This document shows positions 23,060-36,600 of a stretch of 64,000 nucleotides of DNA, in pieces. The notes beneath the pieces were generated by a model. It had not been told where the DNA came from. It worked only from the letters and a program-made list of their open reading frames with translations, and did not search any database. How positions within the stretch are numbered: position 1 is the stretch's first letter; every line of letters begins with the position of its first letter. The stretch lies in contig NC_132878.1 of NCBI RefSeq assembly GCF_030463535.1, positions 39,338,054 through 39,402,053 on the forward strand, read 5' to 3'. Both the position numbers and the translations under genes were made by a program. The stretch comes from Salminus brasiliensis. Taxonomy: Eukaryota > Chordata > Actinopteri > Characiformes > Bryconidae.

Positions 23060-23210
23060 AGTGCAGTGGCCAGCAACCCTGCTCCTGGAGATCTACTCTC
23101 CGGCAGAATTCAGCGCCAGCCCAAATCTAAGCAAATAATTAGGTGAACTCATTATATGGATCCGATGTGTTCAATCAGGATTAGACATGAACTCCTCAGG
23201 AAAGAAGATC
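23060..23210. mobile_element. Palindromic MITE inside the cdc40 3' UTR
   Basis: Starts GCAACCCTGCTCCTGGAGAT (23074-23093) and ends with TGAACTCCTCAGGAAAG (about 23188-23204). It resembles a common fish palindromic element whose consensus runs from 'ccctggtcctggagatctac' to its complement; the arms here have diverged. Position between the stop codon and the polyadenylation signal means it should be transcribed. Confidence 0.6.
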
Positions 23211-23467
23211 TTCAAGCTCAGAGTCTCTGAAGTGGAAGGGAGAGTAAAAAATAAACTACAAGTTGGGACTGGATGCCAGTCCATAACCTTTAAAACCTTA
23301 GTCTTTGTACGAAAAAACGAGCAAAAGCCAATATCAAACATCCTGAGAAGGCCATGCCGAGGGAGAACAAAAGGACTGCTGGACAAGTACGATACAACGC
23401 CGAGCATTAAAGATGATGAGCTGGCAAAAAGATGCTGTTCTGGCTCTCTATCCCTTTCGGTCTTTTT

Positions 23468-26400
23468 TCAGTCCCACAGTTTGATCTGTCCGTCCCAGCC
23501 GCAGGTGATGACCTTGGAGGTTTCGTGAGGATGCCAGAGAGCGCTGATGCACACTTTATCGTGCGCTTTGATTCGGTGGTACAGCTTGGTGGTCTTCCAG
23601 TCCCAGATATTCAGCTTTCCATCAGCGTCACCCGACACCACGTAACTAGAGAGTTTAAAGAGGGGAGTACATAATGATATTGTATTTAGGAGCATAAATG
23701 CATCATGATATTCAGACATACAGACAAAAGGACAGATTTAAAAACCTGCTATGGAAACCTTTTAGTACAATGATTTGTATTCTGCACAACATTCAGTCAT
23801 ACAGGTCTATTTATGTTCTCTTTGAAGTGGAAAAATGCAGTTCTGTGTTTGAGTTCTGACTATCCATGTTATTCATATTGTTAATCACGATAACATCTCA
23901 GGTTTATGCTGAAAGTCATATCGTACACCTCTCATCATAATACACATACATGAGACCTATTTAGGGTAGGCCTGTCAGGAGAATTACGTTATCGACTGTT
24001 CGCACAATATATGGACGTGACCTCAGTTTCTTTGCTGACCTTGATATTGCCCACTGTGTTTCCTTGCACTGTTTATTTACATAAAAATGAACATCACCCA
24101 CATTTCAGCCAGTCGTGCATTGTCCAACACCTCAATAACAACGCCTCCATGTACACAGGGCACACTGCGATAGATGAAGATGCCAGTTTAGGGCCTGTTC
24201 ATGTCTGGTATTAAGATTTGTCTCGAATGATCTGACCACACATATTAATGTAAGGCCTATGAAAAGTACAGCTTGAATGGAGGAAAATGCTATGGGGAAA
24301 ATCTCAGGTCAGAGAACAGGGGTAATAATAATTAGCTCCAAGTAATGAGCCGGATTAATTTCCCCAGGTGGGTGCAGAGAACAGTATGTATGCTCAAAGG
24401 GTGTTAGGTTCTGACTATAGAGAAAACCGGCTTGTATAGAGCCTCTCTCAGCTCAGCTGTTAAGCTATATATAAATGCAATTTTCACATTTTATAAACGT
24501 GAGGTTGAGGGGGGGAGGGGAAAACACACCCCACATTAAGTATTACTACTCAAAATCAGGTGGATTTCGGAGGTGTCTGACTTATTTAAACCTCAGACAT
24601 TTAATTTGCTTTGCTTATGATTGTTGAAGTGAGAGGCATTAACATGGCGAAATAGCTCAGACACCTTCAGAAAGAAGGTTGTGGATGTGCAGGAGTCTGG
24701 GAAGGGGGTTAAAAAGATCTCAGAACGGTTTGCAGCCATTCCACTGTCTGCTAAAAATATTACAAGTGGAGAACCTTTGAAACAACTGCCAACATGGCCA
24801 GATCAGGCCGCCCGAACAAGTTCAGCCCAAGAGCAGACCAAATGATTTGTAGCAGATTTCAAGTCTTGCTGTGAAGCATGGTGGAGGTGGAGATGTCATG
24901 GTCTGGGGCTGCTTTGCTGCTGTAGAGTCTGGAGAGCTCTCCAACATAGAATCCACTATGCAGGAAGTATACAGAGCTATATCTATGACTCACTGATCAT
25001 TACTGTAGCGGTGTGAAGATTGGGAGAGAACGTCATCTTTCCATCTTCTTAGCTTTTTTTAAAAAGGATTTCTGACATTCAGGTTTCCACACAAACATTT
25101 TACTGCTTCATTTACTGGTCAATTTTTCTCTTTTCCATCATTTTCTGAGCCTGCATCTGAGGAAAACACTTACCTCATATCTGGAGAAAAGTCCACCTGG
25201 CAGGCGTATCCAGCCACCATGTGACCCTTGAAGATTTTCTTCTTGTTCAGCCTGAATCGGTTCTGAGCCCCAAAAATAAGGATCTGATTATCCATGGATT
25301 GACAAGCTAGCCATTTCCCTATAAGAGAGAGAACCCCATATCTAAATCACACATTTGAGAAGTGCAGAAAATAACCATTTCAACAATCACAGTAATAGTC
25401 AAGTATCTGACGTGGTCGGGCAAGCCAGCAAACTGCAGAACAGCACTTTCAGAAATGTCTGCCATATCAAGTAAAAGGATTAACAGTCACAAAACGAACG
25501 TCTCTAAATAAATTGCATGAGAGGACAGGAGGAACCTAACGTATTTCACCTGTCCAAACATACATGAAACAGTCAGCATGAACAAAAGCAACTGTTTGCT
25601 TCTCAAGCCGTGATCCCTTTGATCAGCTGAAGCACGTACTTGAGCTGCATCGTGCCAGCTTTCATCTCTGAGTACTTGTCTGACGGAGGCTCCTTGTGCT
25701 GTTTGTATGAGTCACACACACACAAATTCGTTAGATAATCATTTAAAACTCACTCAAGCCCCCCCCCCCCAACCCCCTTCCTCCAAAAAGCAAAACATTC
25801 TGAATACAAGCTGCACTCTTTCAGTGTGCTCTCTCGCGTTCTTACACACGCACACCACTTACTGAAAAAGGAGTGGGACAAATGGTCACTGCAGCTCATA
25901 CCCTACACTCAACCTCCTATTTTACCACCCATAGTGTTTGACATTGCTGCTGCAAAATACCAACAAAGACGAGGAGAGAGGCTATTTACTCCAACCCATC
26001 CATCTTTCTGTACTGCTGTTGAGAGAAACAGAAATCGCACAAAAGACAAAAAAAAAAAAAAAAAAAAATCACACAAAAGACAGAAAGTGACAACACTTTG
26101 CCATTTTGTCTTTCTGCATTTTGCCCCTCTGTGAATGAACAGTCATTTCTCTCAATGACTCGCAAATCTTTTCATAAATTATTCACCAGCAGGAAGGAAA
26201 TAATATGTGTAAGAACAAACGTGAACATGCCCCACAGGGACGCTAGAGGAAATATAGAGAGAATAACAGTTAAAAGGCAAAACATGCACAAATGCTCACG
26301 TTAGGGAGTACAAGTCACAAAGCATTTAATAAAGGATGTGGTGTGTGTGTGTGTGTGTGGGGCACAGGCCACAGGCCAAGTGATGTTTGAACACTAACCG

Positions 26401-28259
26401 TTGGGTGAAAGAGTCACTGCAGGCATTGAATGCATACTGGGCTCTGCAATGTATTTGAAGTCCACAGGAATGTCCCTAAAAAAAACAAAAAAACCCCAGA
26501 ACAAAATAATTAAAAACAAGCAGTCAAGAAACTAGGGGTCCTGGGTTGGACATTTTCACAGCTTGATTATCATATATAAAAAAAAAAAAACACAATATAA
26601 ATAACAATATTAAGACAATTTGTGTTTGAATTTTGTCCCTCCATTCTAAATTCATTCTAGATTCTAAAAAACTTATGGGGAACGTGACCATAACCAACCA
26701 CACATGCATTTAGTTCAACATAATAAACGATCAATTTCCTTAAACATTACTTTTGAATAAGTACTTTATCCTACGGAACAGACCTTTATTTTTGTGTGAG
26801 GAGGGTTGAGGTGCTTAAGAGAAAAATACTTTCCCTTAGCTATCGGTGTTAAGACTGTGGTTGCCATAGGATTCTCTTTAGGAACTGTAGCCAGGAAGGG
26901 GAATAAAAAGCAAAGCTAATATACCAGTGCTGTGAAGTTCATGTCCCTGGGTTAGGCTGAAATGTAATGGCTGCTCGATTTTGTTGCAGGTGGCTTAAAT
27001 ATGCAGAGAGCCACTCAGGTTTGATACACTATAGCTTGTAGATGGAAATGTGAATCTATACTTTGGAAAAGCCAACGTGGAGGTGACTGTCTCATAATAG
27101 ACCATGACTAACTGTGACCGTAAAGTGTGTACACAAACATGGCTTCTCTGTGATAAGAACCAGTTTGAATAACAGCAGGTCAAAAGTACTGAATGTTCCT
27201 TTTGCATCTCCCTTTTTCCTTTGTTTGACACCAATACTGTGTTCGCAGACAGATGAATTATACCAAATGAGAACATGAGCAGACAGAACATGGCGAATCT
27301 TTTTGCCAAAGAGTTGCACCACAGATGCACCTCAGATAAATCTGAGCACAAACTTTACATAAGCCGCCTTCTTTATTGTTCGTCAGCTGTGGTGTTTTAA
27401 AGACTGAATAAAAGGCAGAAGCCAAAGCAATTTTAGGAAGGTCCAAGGTCCATTTTAGGATCTGTAAACTCAAAAACATGTAATTATCAAATATCTGAAC
27501 ATAAATGGTCTCGAAAATGACCCAGAAGAGAGGCCTACCGCATTTCTTTCTTTTTAGTGTGAAGTATAATTATATAATTATATTGGGTAGAGGAGTAACC
27601 CACACAAAGCATAGAGACAGAATGGTGGGCTTGAAGCTTAGGTTGGCTTATTTGAATTTTCTGTTCCACCTTAAAATGTGCAGCTGTTACATTCTTATTA
27701 CCCGACATTCAGACTAAAGAGTGATGTAACACCAGCATCCTTTAATGTGGAACACAAAATCTGAATAATAAGCTAGTTTTAAGCCTAGTCACAGACTATA
27801 TACACTATACTATACACAATCATCAAACAAGTCATCAGTTCCAAATAGCAATTTTTCCAATTCTGACTAGCACCTTTACTAGAAGCTAGCTAGACAGGCT
27901 CTTCAGTTTGCCCACAATTCAAATAAGGTTAATAAACTGAAATGTCACACACCATATTATAACACAGTGAAATGTACCGTTTAAAAAGAGGCAGCTGATA
28001 ACCCAAATAGAGCAAAATTTTAAACATATAATAAATAATGCATGATGCATAACCACACATCTGCTAATTATTTGCTACTCTGATGTGGGGGAATTCCTGT
28101 CAGAATTTTTACAGGGAGTAAATGTCCTTGCTTTTTACAGTGGGCCCCTCAATGTATAAACAAACTGCCTGTTGTCATTTACGTAATAAAAAATGGTGAA
28201 TAACATGGGTCAAAATTTGTTCTTACATTTATGCTCATGCTTTAAAAATCTGCTCGCAT

Positions 28260-28338
<79 letters not shown>

Positions 28339-30613
28339 TTTTATTTATTTATTTATTTATTTATTTTTTTTAAAGGAGCAAATTTGAGCACTTTGCTGGC
28401 ACTGTGAAAGCCAGCAGTAGCTGTGCTGACTAAACAATCTAGAGTGGAACTCACTAATACAGACAGTCAGCCTCACCTCAGGACCGTCCTACTCCAGTGG
28501 AGGGGGCCTGCATGAAAACTAGCTGAAGCAGTTCAACACTAATCTTCTGGGCAACAGCCAGTCTGCTGTAAGATCTAGGTATGGAAATTCACTGGGGCTT
28601 GTGCTTTCTGCAAGCTTGCAGAGGCAAGCGATACAGACGTTTGTGTTAATGTCACTTATTTTAGGCAGAATTACAGAACAGTACCAAAGTAACTCCTGGG
28701 TTCTTAGCTGGTGAACATTTCAACAGCAAAGCTCATTTAAAATGTTCTTGCGAGGATCAGAACAGTGTGTGCTGTTTATCTAGACGTATGATGTTCAAGC
28801 CAAAAAGCTGTACTTCGCCATCTGTGGTGATTCTAATTTTCAGAAAAGCCCAGGTTTGTGAATTGGTTGTCCTGCTTGTAATGACAGCGCATGCATAAAA
28901 GAGCACCAGTTATACTGAGAGGAGACCGTTTTCCCCTTCTGATTTGCATCAACACTGAATCAAGAGTTTAACAGACAATCAGAGGGACCAAATCATGGAT
29001 TTCTTTTCCTCCCCTTTGCTCCCTAATTTGGACTGCCAATTACCCAACCTGTATGTAATCTCCCCACATGGCACGTGATGCCCCATACCAGTGACGGCAC
29101 CTTCAACGCACCACCTGCAGACGACAGTGACGGCCAACACCACAGCAAAGAGATGTGGGCAGAGCTTGTGTGTCAACAAACAATTATTTGATACTGAAAT
29201 ATCACCTTCACTGTCAGAATCAGTCCACACATCAGACTTTTAAATGATATCCAGCACTGGTCAGCAACGAATTTCATTTAAGACAGTCCAGCAAGGTTCT
29301 CAGTAATAGGTTATGACAGACATGTCATCACAGCCACCTATTTGAGCTGCACAGGTAGTGACTGCCACATTTTAGAAAGAAGCATCAAGAAAGTGTCAGT
29401 CTAGAATAGGTCCAGCTTTGACTACTTTCTAACGGTGTGTGGCTGCAGCTTAGAGATATAGGTTAGAGAGGACCAAGAGCTGCAAGGTTTTGCTTCCAGT
29501 CTTCCTCTGTGTATATAAACGCCTGCAGTCCAGTCTTCCTCCTTGTATAAGCTTAGTGCTCCCACTCACACAGTGTGTGCCTCTGTGAGTTCAATTCAGC
29601 CCCCACAATTCTTTATTGGAGTAGTTGCTATTATATATTTTTAAACCAGCCTTCAAATAGGGAAGTGTGAACACAAGCCAGAGTAGAAATCCCAGGAGGG
29701 TAAATCACAGGAAATTAACTAATTTGTGAACATAAGCAAATATGTTGTTGATTTAATTATCCTACGATGTACTGATATATTCTGAGGCATGCGATTTCAA
29801 ACATCTGCACAGCCAAGCAACAACAGAAACATCTGAAAATTGGATAATGGACATTCCTCAAATAGCTGCTCTATTTTGTGACCGAAAAAAATTTCTGTAT
29901 TTGGAAGGTATGAATACCTTGATTTGATTAGATGAGATTAGTTTACTGTGATATGGATAAGGACAATATACAAAACATAGACAAAAGTATTGGGACACCT
30001 GTTCATTTACTGGTTATTCCAAAATCAGATTCACGTTCTTCAACAAGAGTGTAAGTGAGGTCAGGATATTAGATGATCACCACCCCACCTCACAATTAAT
30101 CCCAAACATACAGGATGGAGCACCATCTATTATTCCAGAGAACACGGCTCCACAGCTCGATGATTGGTGTGTGTGTGTGGGGGGGGGGTGTTGGGGGGTG
30201 TTGGGGGGTGTTATCTGCTCCAGGTTTACAAGCCCTACTCGTCTTTACAGGGTCTAGACAAGCTGTGTGCATTTGCACATCTGAGTCAATAGGCTATGAG
30301 TGCAACTAAAAAGTAGACAAATGCATTTATTATAAGGGGTGTCTACAAACATTTGGACACAATGAGCACAACACAGTGCTGAATATTGTAAATCCAGAGT
30401 TCTTTTTTTTTTTTTTTTTTAAAGGCCTGGCTATGAAATTACTGCAAGCAAGCACCTTCTCTTCATTCATCCAATAGCTCTGGAGCTTGAAATGGGAAAT
30501 CGAGGTCTGTATGTGTGTAAGTGATTCAAAGTCCATTCACTTCACCAAACAAAAACACCATTATATTTCACTGCAGACAAATGTCTACCTTTTTCCACTG
30601 CACCGAACGCTCT

Positions 30614-30661
<48 letters not shown>

Positions 30662-33600
30662 ACACACACAGCTGGAGGGCTTCAGTGGACTCGGGGTGAG
30701 AAGGCCTGTAAAATGGGGCAGCACTGAAACCTGAGCGATCCTAGACACTGAACACAAAGGACAAATCCCTTTAGACAAGACTACCAGCCAAAAATAACTC
30801 TTAACAGGGGGTGGGGGCCAAGAGTGAGCAAGCACACAAGAGACAATACAGTGTGTGTGTGATTGAGAGAGAGTGTGAGAAAGAACAGTTTACTACCAAT
30901 ACCAAACTGACTTCTTCCCCCAATTCCTCTAAACATGGTGTTCAGTCCATCTAGCTCTTCCTCTCCCTCATATGCCTCCAGTCCTTTTCATCATCTACCG
31001 CCTCTCCTCCCTCCACTGCTTTTAGATCTCCCTTTCTTTTCTTAGTGCTTGCTTTGTTCCCTTCTCTGCATATTTTCATCTGCTCTCTGGCTGCTGATCT
31101 CTCAAATCCCTCCATCTGAGCAGCTTTCGTGGGAAAATAGAGAACAAACACCCTCAAGCCCACGCACTCCATCACACACACGCACACACACTCAGTGTCT
31201 GCGTGAGCATTGAGCTAGGTGGCATCTGTAGTAGGGCAGCAAAACCCTGTACTGGCATCCGGCAAGGGCAAGCATTCCAGCTCATTTCCTCGGTAAAGTC
31301 TTCAAAAAGGTGCACTAAAACTCCCTGCCCTGTACACCATTAAACCCTGCGGTCTCAACTGAACCAAATGTGCATTATGTATAACCAACTTAGCATACTT
31401 TGTGGCTTCTGTCAACATCTATTTAGTAGTCAAGGTCACAATAATGAAAATTCCTGGTTTCACTTTTTAATTTTAAAATTACCTTCTGAGACGAGAGCCT
31501 TCATCAATAAGCCAGTCTGGTACAGACATACAATACATTCAATCTAAAAACAATTTTATAAGCCATCCTTTCTAGCATGTAACAATTTGTAAAGCAGCTA
31601 CTTTCACAACAAGCCTGCATCACTGTTAGGAGCTGTTAATAAATGCATGTATAAGTGCATTGTATTTAATTTGCTGCATGTACAAATAAGCAAGCACACC
31701 AGTCAGTTGTAGTAAAGCGATCGTCATGAGCAAAGGATGGGATATGACTGATGTCCAAAAGGTCACGATAATAGGCAGATGTTTTACAGCTGCCATCATG
31801 AAGGTGAACAGAGACACATTAAGTGCATCCCGACAGCATAACAGTGGTGCTTCACAGGCCAATGATGCCTAAAAGAAACTGTGAAACCAACAAATGGTAC
31901 AGAGCAGTCGGCACGCCATAGAGAACCAGTTAACCTCTATAATGAACACCTTTCATCAACTAATACAGTCCAGCCATGTCTCGCTAATGTCACCTGAGCC
32001 AAAAGTGGTTATTCCCACCCTACCCATTAGGTATGCTGAAAAACATAGCCTTTAGAAGGCCATAAAATTAGGCACATACAACCTGATGACAAATTCAAAT
32101 GACAAATACAAATTCCACCATGTCTTTATTTAAAAACTAGGAGAACAAAATGCAGAAGCAGTGTGTGAAAAATTTTTTACTTATACTGCTTCCATAAGAA
32201 TGAATAGAGTAGGTAGCAGACAAGTGCTGCTAATCCAAAGCTCTTGATTAAGCGAAGCGTGAACACCTCCATTAAAGCAGAGGGATTGGCCATCAACCTG
32301 TGAGGGGTTAGAAGGCTGTTTCCAAACAATCTGAAGTCCATCATTCCACGGTGAGAAAGACTATTTACACATGGAAAACATTCTAGATGATTGCCAATCT
32401 TCCGAGGAGTGAACGTGCCAGCAAATTCACCCCAAGGTCAGACTGAGAAATGCTCAGAGAAACTCTACAGGCTTGAGCATGTTAAATATTCAAGTTCAGA
32501 ACAGATTGAAGTTTGCATCTGAACAAACCACAAGACCTCTGGAACAATGTCCTGTGGACAGATGAGACCAAAGTGGAGATGTTTGGCCATTCTACACAGT
32601 GCCACGTCTGCAGAAAACCTCAGCATATCAGCACAAACTCCCCATACTTATGGTCAGGCACGATGGCGTGATTTGGGCTTGTTTTGCAGCCACAGGATCT
32701 GGGCACCTTGCAGTCAACCATGAACTCTCCATAACAAAGAATTCAAATTTGAGGCCATCTATCCAACAGCTAAAGCTTGGCTGAATTTGGGCCATACAAC
32801 AGGACAATGATCCCAGCAGCAAATCTACAACAGAATGGCTGAAAAAGAAAAGACTCAAGATGTTGCAATGGCCTAGTCAAAGTCCAGACCTCAGCCTAAA
32901 TGAAATTCTGTGGCAGGACCTTAAGAGAGACGTACATAAACAAATTCCCACAAACCTCAATGTACCGGAGCAACATTGTAAAGAAGAGTGGGCCAAAAAT
33001 CCTCCAAAACGATGAGAGAGACGGATATAGTCCTACAGAAAACCACCATCACTAGTTATTGCTACTTATTGTTAATAAGCAGATGTTTAATTATTATGCT
33101 CTGATTCTCTCCTTTTCACATGTCTGTATATATGGATATGAGGATGGTTTTACCTAAAGTAACGTAAGTAGCTACTAGTCTCAAACTAATTTATTAAGCA
33201 TCAAAACTTAGAATTGACGTTCACATCATGCAGCCCCATTTCTGTTCTTCAGCTTTAGCCACTGTACAAACCTGCTGTGCGCTTGAATCTTCTTTAGCAG
33301 CGGTACACAAAGCTAATGTGCAAATTGGAAGAAAAAGATACCAAAAGCTTCTAGGAATGCAATTCAAAAACACAAGCCCTCCAGAGAGCTGCCAAAACCT
33401 ACTACAAAACAGCAACTCAAATTTAAATATTCATTATCTAGTGTCTGTGTGTGAGAGGCTGATCCGAGCTTATTTACCTAGGGAACACACTCATTTCTGA
33501 AAATATCCCAGGTGTCCCAGTGATTGGCACATTGCAAAAGAAAAACAGTCTCTCTCGTTTCTCTCTCCAGCCGGAAACAAAGTTAAATAATAAAAATAAA

Positions 33601-36600
33601 AAAAATAGGAGGAGGAGAAAAAAAACAAAAAACAAAAATAAATAAACCACAACTATTCAACTGCACTGGAAAAAGCTCTATACATAGCCTTTAAAGAAAT
33701 GCCCACACAGCATGCCAGATGGCTGAACCTTGTACAGCCTTGTAGAGACATTAAGTTGAGCCTCATGTGTCTCAGATCTGTCCTATTGTTCACTCAGACA
33801 CACTGACTGGGTGAATCATACTTTCTCTACGAGATGCAGCTATTAAAGCACCACTGTCTCACTGGATGAACTGCAATTGCTGAGAAGCCAAACCAGTCAA
33901 GACTCCACACAATTGCTCTGGCTGATGTACTGCATGTTAACATTTAGAGGTGGAATATTGGTATCGGTGGGAGTTGGTATCAGACAGATATCACTGGACA
34001 ATGATGGATCAGATATGAGAAGGAAGGGGGAATTTATATATATCCATCTAATCTTGGAAAAAATGTAGCCTGAAATAGCATACTGTTGTGGTGCAGTAGA
34101 GTGTTAAACTAACAACTGTTCATTTCAAAGCATACAATGCAATACATAAAGACTCATATCTATCACTACTCAAATTTTCAGTCTCAAAATATTGGTCTGG
34201 GAAAAGAAAAAGTTGTCTTAAGCCATCTTGAAAAATATCGGATTCCACCCTAATCCACCCACACTGGCTACCCTTCTGGGGCATGGCTTATACAGCAGCC
34301 AGGCATTACCTTTTAATACGGTCGTGTACAACAAGGGAATAGAAATCGATATGATTTTTTTTTCCTTCCATCTGGTAATGTGACTGCACTTGCCCTACTC
34401 ACCATTCCCACACACGCAGACTCTTATCGTCGGAGGTGCTGACAAAGCGTCGGTTCTCATCCACAAATGTGATTGTGTTGACGGCTCCCAAGTGACGGTC
34501 ATACTCCTGAACCACCTCCCCAGAGCGGATGTCCCACTAGGAGGGAAAATAGTGACAGCAACAGTGTTTAGCACACCAAATCTGAAATTGCTTATGTTCA
34601 GAAGTGGTTGATTGTGTGGTGTGGGAGCAAAAGAGACAAGAAGAAAGGGGGAAAGAGTAGAAGACGTGCTCCTTTAGTCTTGGTACAATCAGAGCTGAAG
34701 GATGTAAAAGGACTTGGTTTACACTTCCTCTCTCTGACTCCTGCAGGGCAGGTAGTTTATGGAGGAGATAGATCTACCAACCTCATGTGGATCTACCCAT
34801 CCCTTACACTTTCTCCACAGGAGATATATACACACACACACCGCTCTCCCTCTCTCTTCTAGAAACCATTATCCATGAAATAAGGTCCTATCTTCAGATG
34901 TACTGAGGGTTACCATGACCCCCTCTTGGGTGTGAGGTTGTGTGTGATTGTTGGAGAGGGGGTGTCAATGTCTTTCTCTGATGCATGCACACACATACTT
35001 ACCTGCACAATCTTTTTGTCGGACATTCCAGCTACAAACAGGTTTTGTTTGTCTTCATCTGGATTGAACTTTACACAGTAGGGAACTTTTCTGTTCGTGA
35101 ACCGGGAGATGCACTGACCTGAACACAGAGGAGAAAGATCAAGCCATGTCAAGCAAACATGCCTGGAGCACAGAACTGCACTAATGAAAGTAATGACGTG
35201 ACTACAGCGCAAGCTGCTTTAACAGAGCTGATCTGGAATCAGCCCTGCTTGCCCTGTGTCTATGTCTCCCCCTGGTGGAGGAGCAGAGAGTGGGTCGACT
35301 GCATCTGGACAGAAGTGAAAATATGCCTGTTGCACTATAGAATAGGTGAAAATCAATACTGACCAAAACACTGAAGTAAGCAATCCACACATACAGAAGC
35401 TGTCTACTTATTTTGGTAATATAGCGTCCAACATGAACATGCTATTGGTCATTTGGTCAGAGACCTCTGCTATTTTGTGTTTCCTTTGTTGGATTTGAGT
35501 TGGACAGACTACACTGGTTTCATAAGCAGCTCCTTTCCCCTTTAATACTGGACTGCAGCTCTTCAGAACATGATTGCAGATAAATTCCGACTCCTGAAAA
35601 GCCTTGCAGAAACCTAGTGAGGCATGCAAAACATTTACCCCTTGAAACTGGAGTGTGCGAGCCGGTTCGTGTGTGCGTGTCACTCACCCGTCTCTGAATC
35701 CCACAATTTCAGATAGCGATCATAAGCAGCGCTGAGAAACTGAGTGCCGGAGTTATTGAAACAGATATCCCGCACTGCCTTACTGTGACCTGCAAGAGAG
35801 AGGAGGATAATCCAGTTAGGGAGAAAGCAAGAGTGAGAGAATTGTCAATTCTCTAAAGGGAAGATGAAAAGAACTGTCCTTGCTTCATTGTTTTACTACA
35901 TTACATTCAAGTAAATGTAAAGGACATGAAAAAGAAACAGATAATCTGAGGAGTTTCGTTTGAAAGGGACAGAGAGAGAGAGAGACGATCTCTCCTTATC
36001 CCTCTGTACATTAAAAGCGGCCAGTGACAGCAGTTAAAAGACACTGGTTTCGGGATGTTTCTGACGGCCTGCCGGCTGTAACCAGGGCAATAGCGGTAAC
36101 CCATAGATATTCTGGCAGGTGGTAGGCAGCAGCGCTCGTTAATGATGCCTCCAGCAAGCAGGCCTGCAGGTACCGCTGAGGCTTTGGGAGGATGCTGAGA
36201 TGTGTTAAGGACAGATTTAGCACCTTAAAAGACTTATGTGCCTTCCCTCTCCCACTTACCGCATGGAAGTGAGACAAAATGCCAGGCACAGAGCAGAAAC
36301 TGCAGATCCATTTTCACAGCAATTACACAGAGACAGTAATGGACATAAGTAGTACCTTTAAAAGAGCTTGTATTAAAAGGAACAGCATGAGCGAATTTCC
36401 TATGAAGGAAAGTTCGGGGCAACCAATTAATATAAATGGGAAGTGGTGAAATATCATATTTCACAGAGGCATTTAGAATCATAAAGTCTCAAATAAGGAA
36501 TTCTCCCTCACTCTTTACTGTCCATCCATCCATTTGAACTCCACTTTTCAGATGTGTGTGTGCGAGACCTGTCTCTCCCTCCCCCCCTTTGCCCTCTAAC

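Larger units (their letters stand above)
26476..34402 (-). other. cdc40: Largest cdc40 intron (intron 12, 7.9 kb)
   Basis: Lies between the exon coding RVWEW and the exon coding DIPVDFKY. It holds the (TA)n/(TTTA)n tract, a MITE, a Tc1 remnant and a CT tract. The rest, for example 26700-28190, 29250-29950, 31250-32130 and 33060-34400, shows no gene. A SINE-like fragment (CTCCCTAATTTGGACTGCCA) is at about 29020-29170. Confidence 0.85.
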
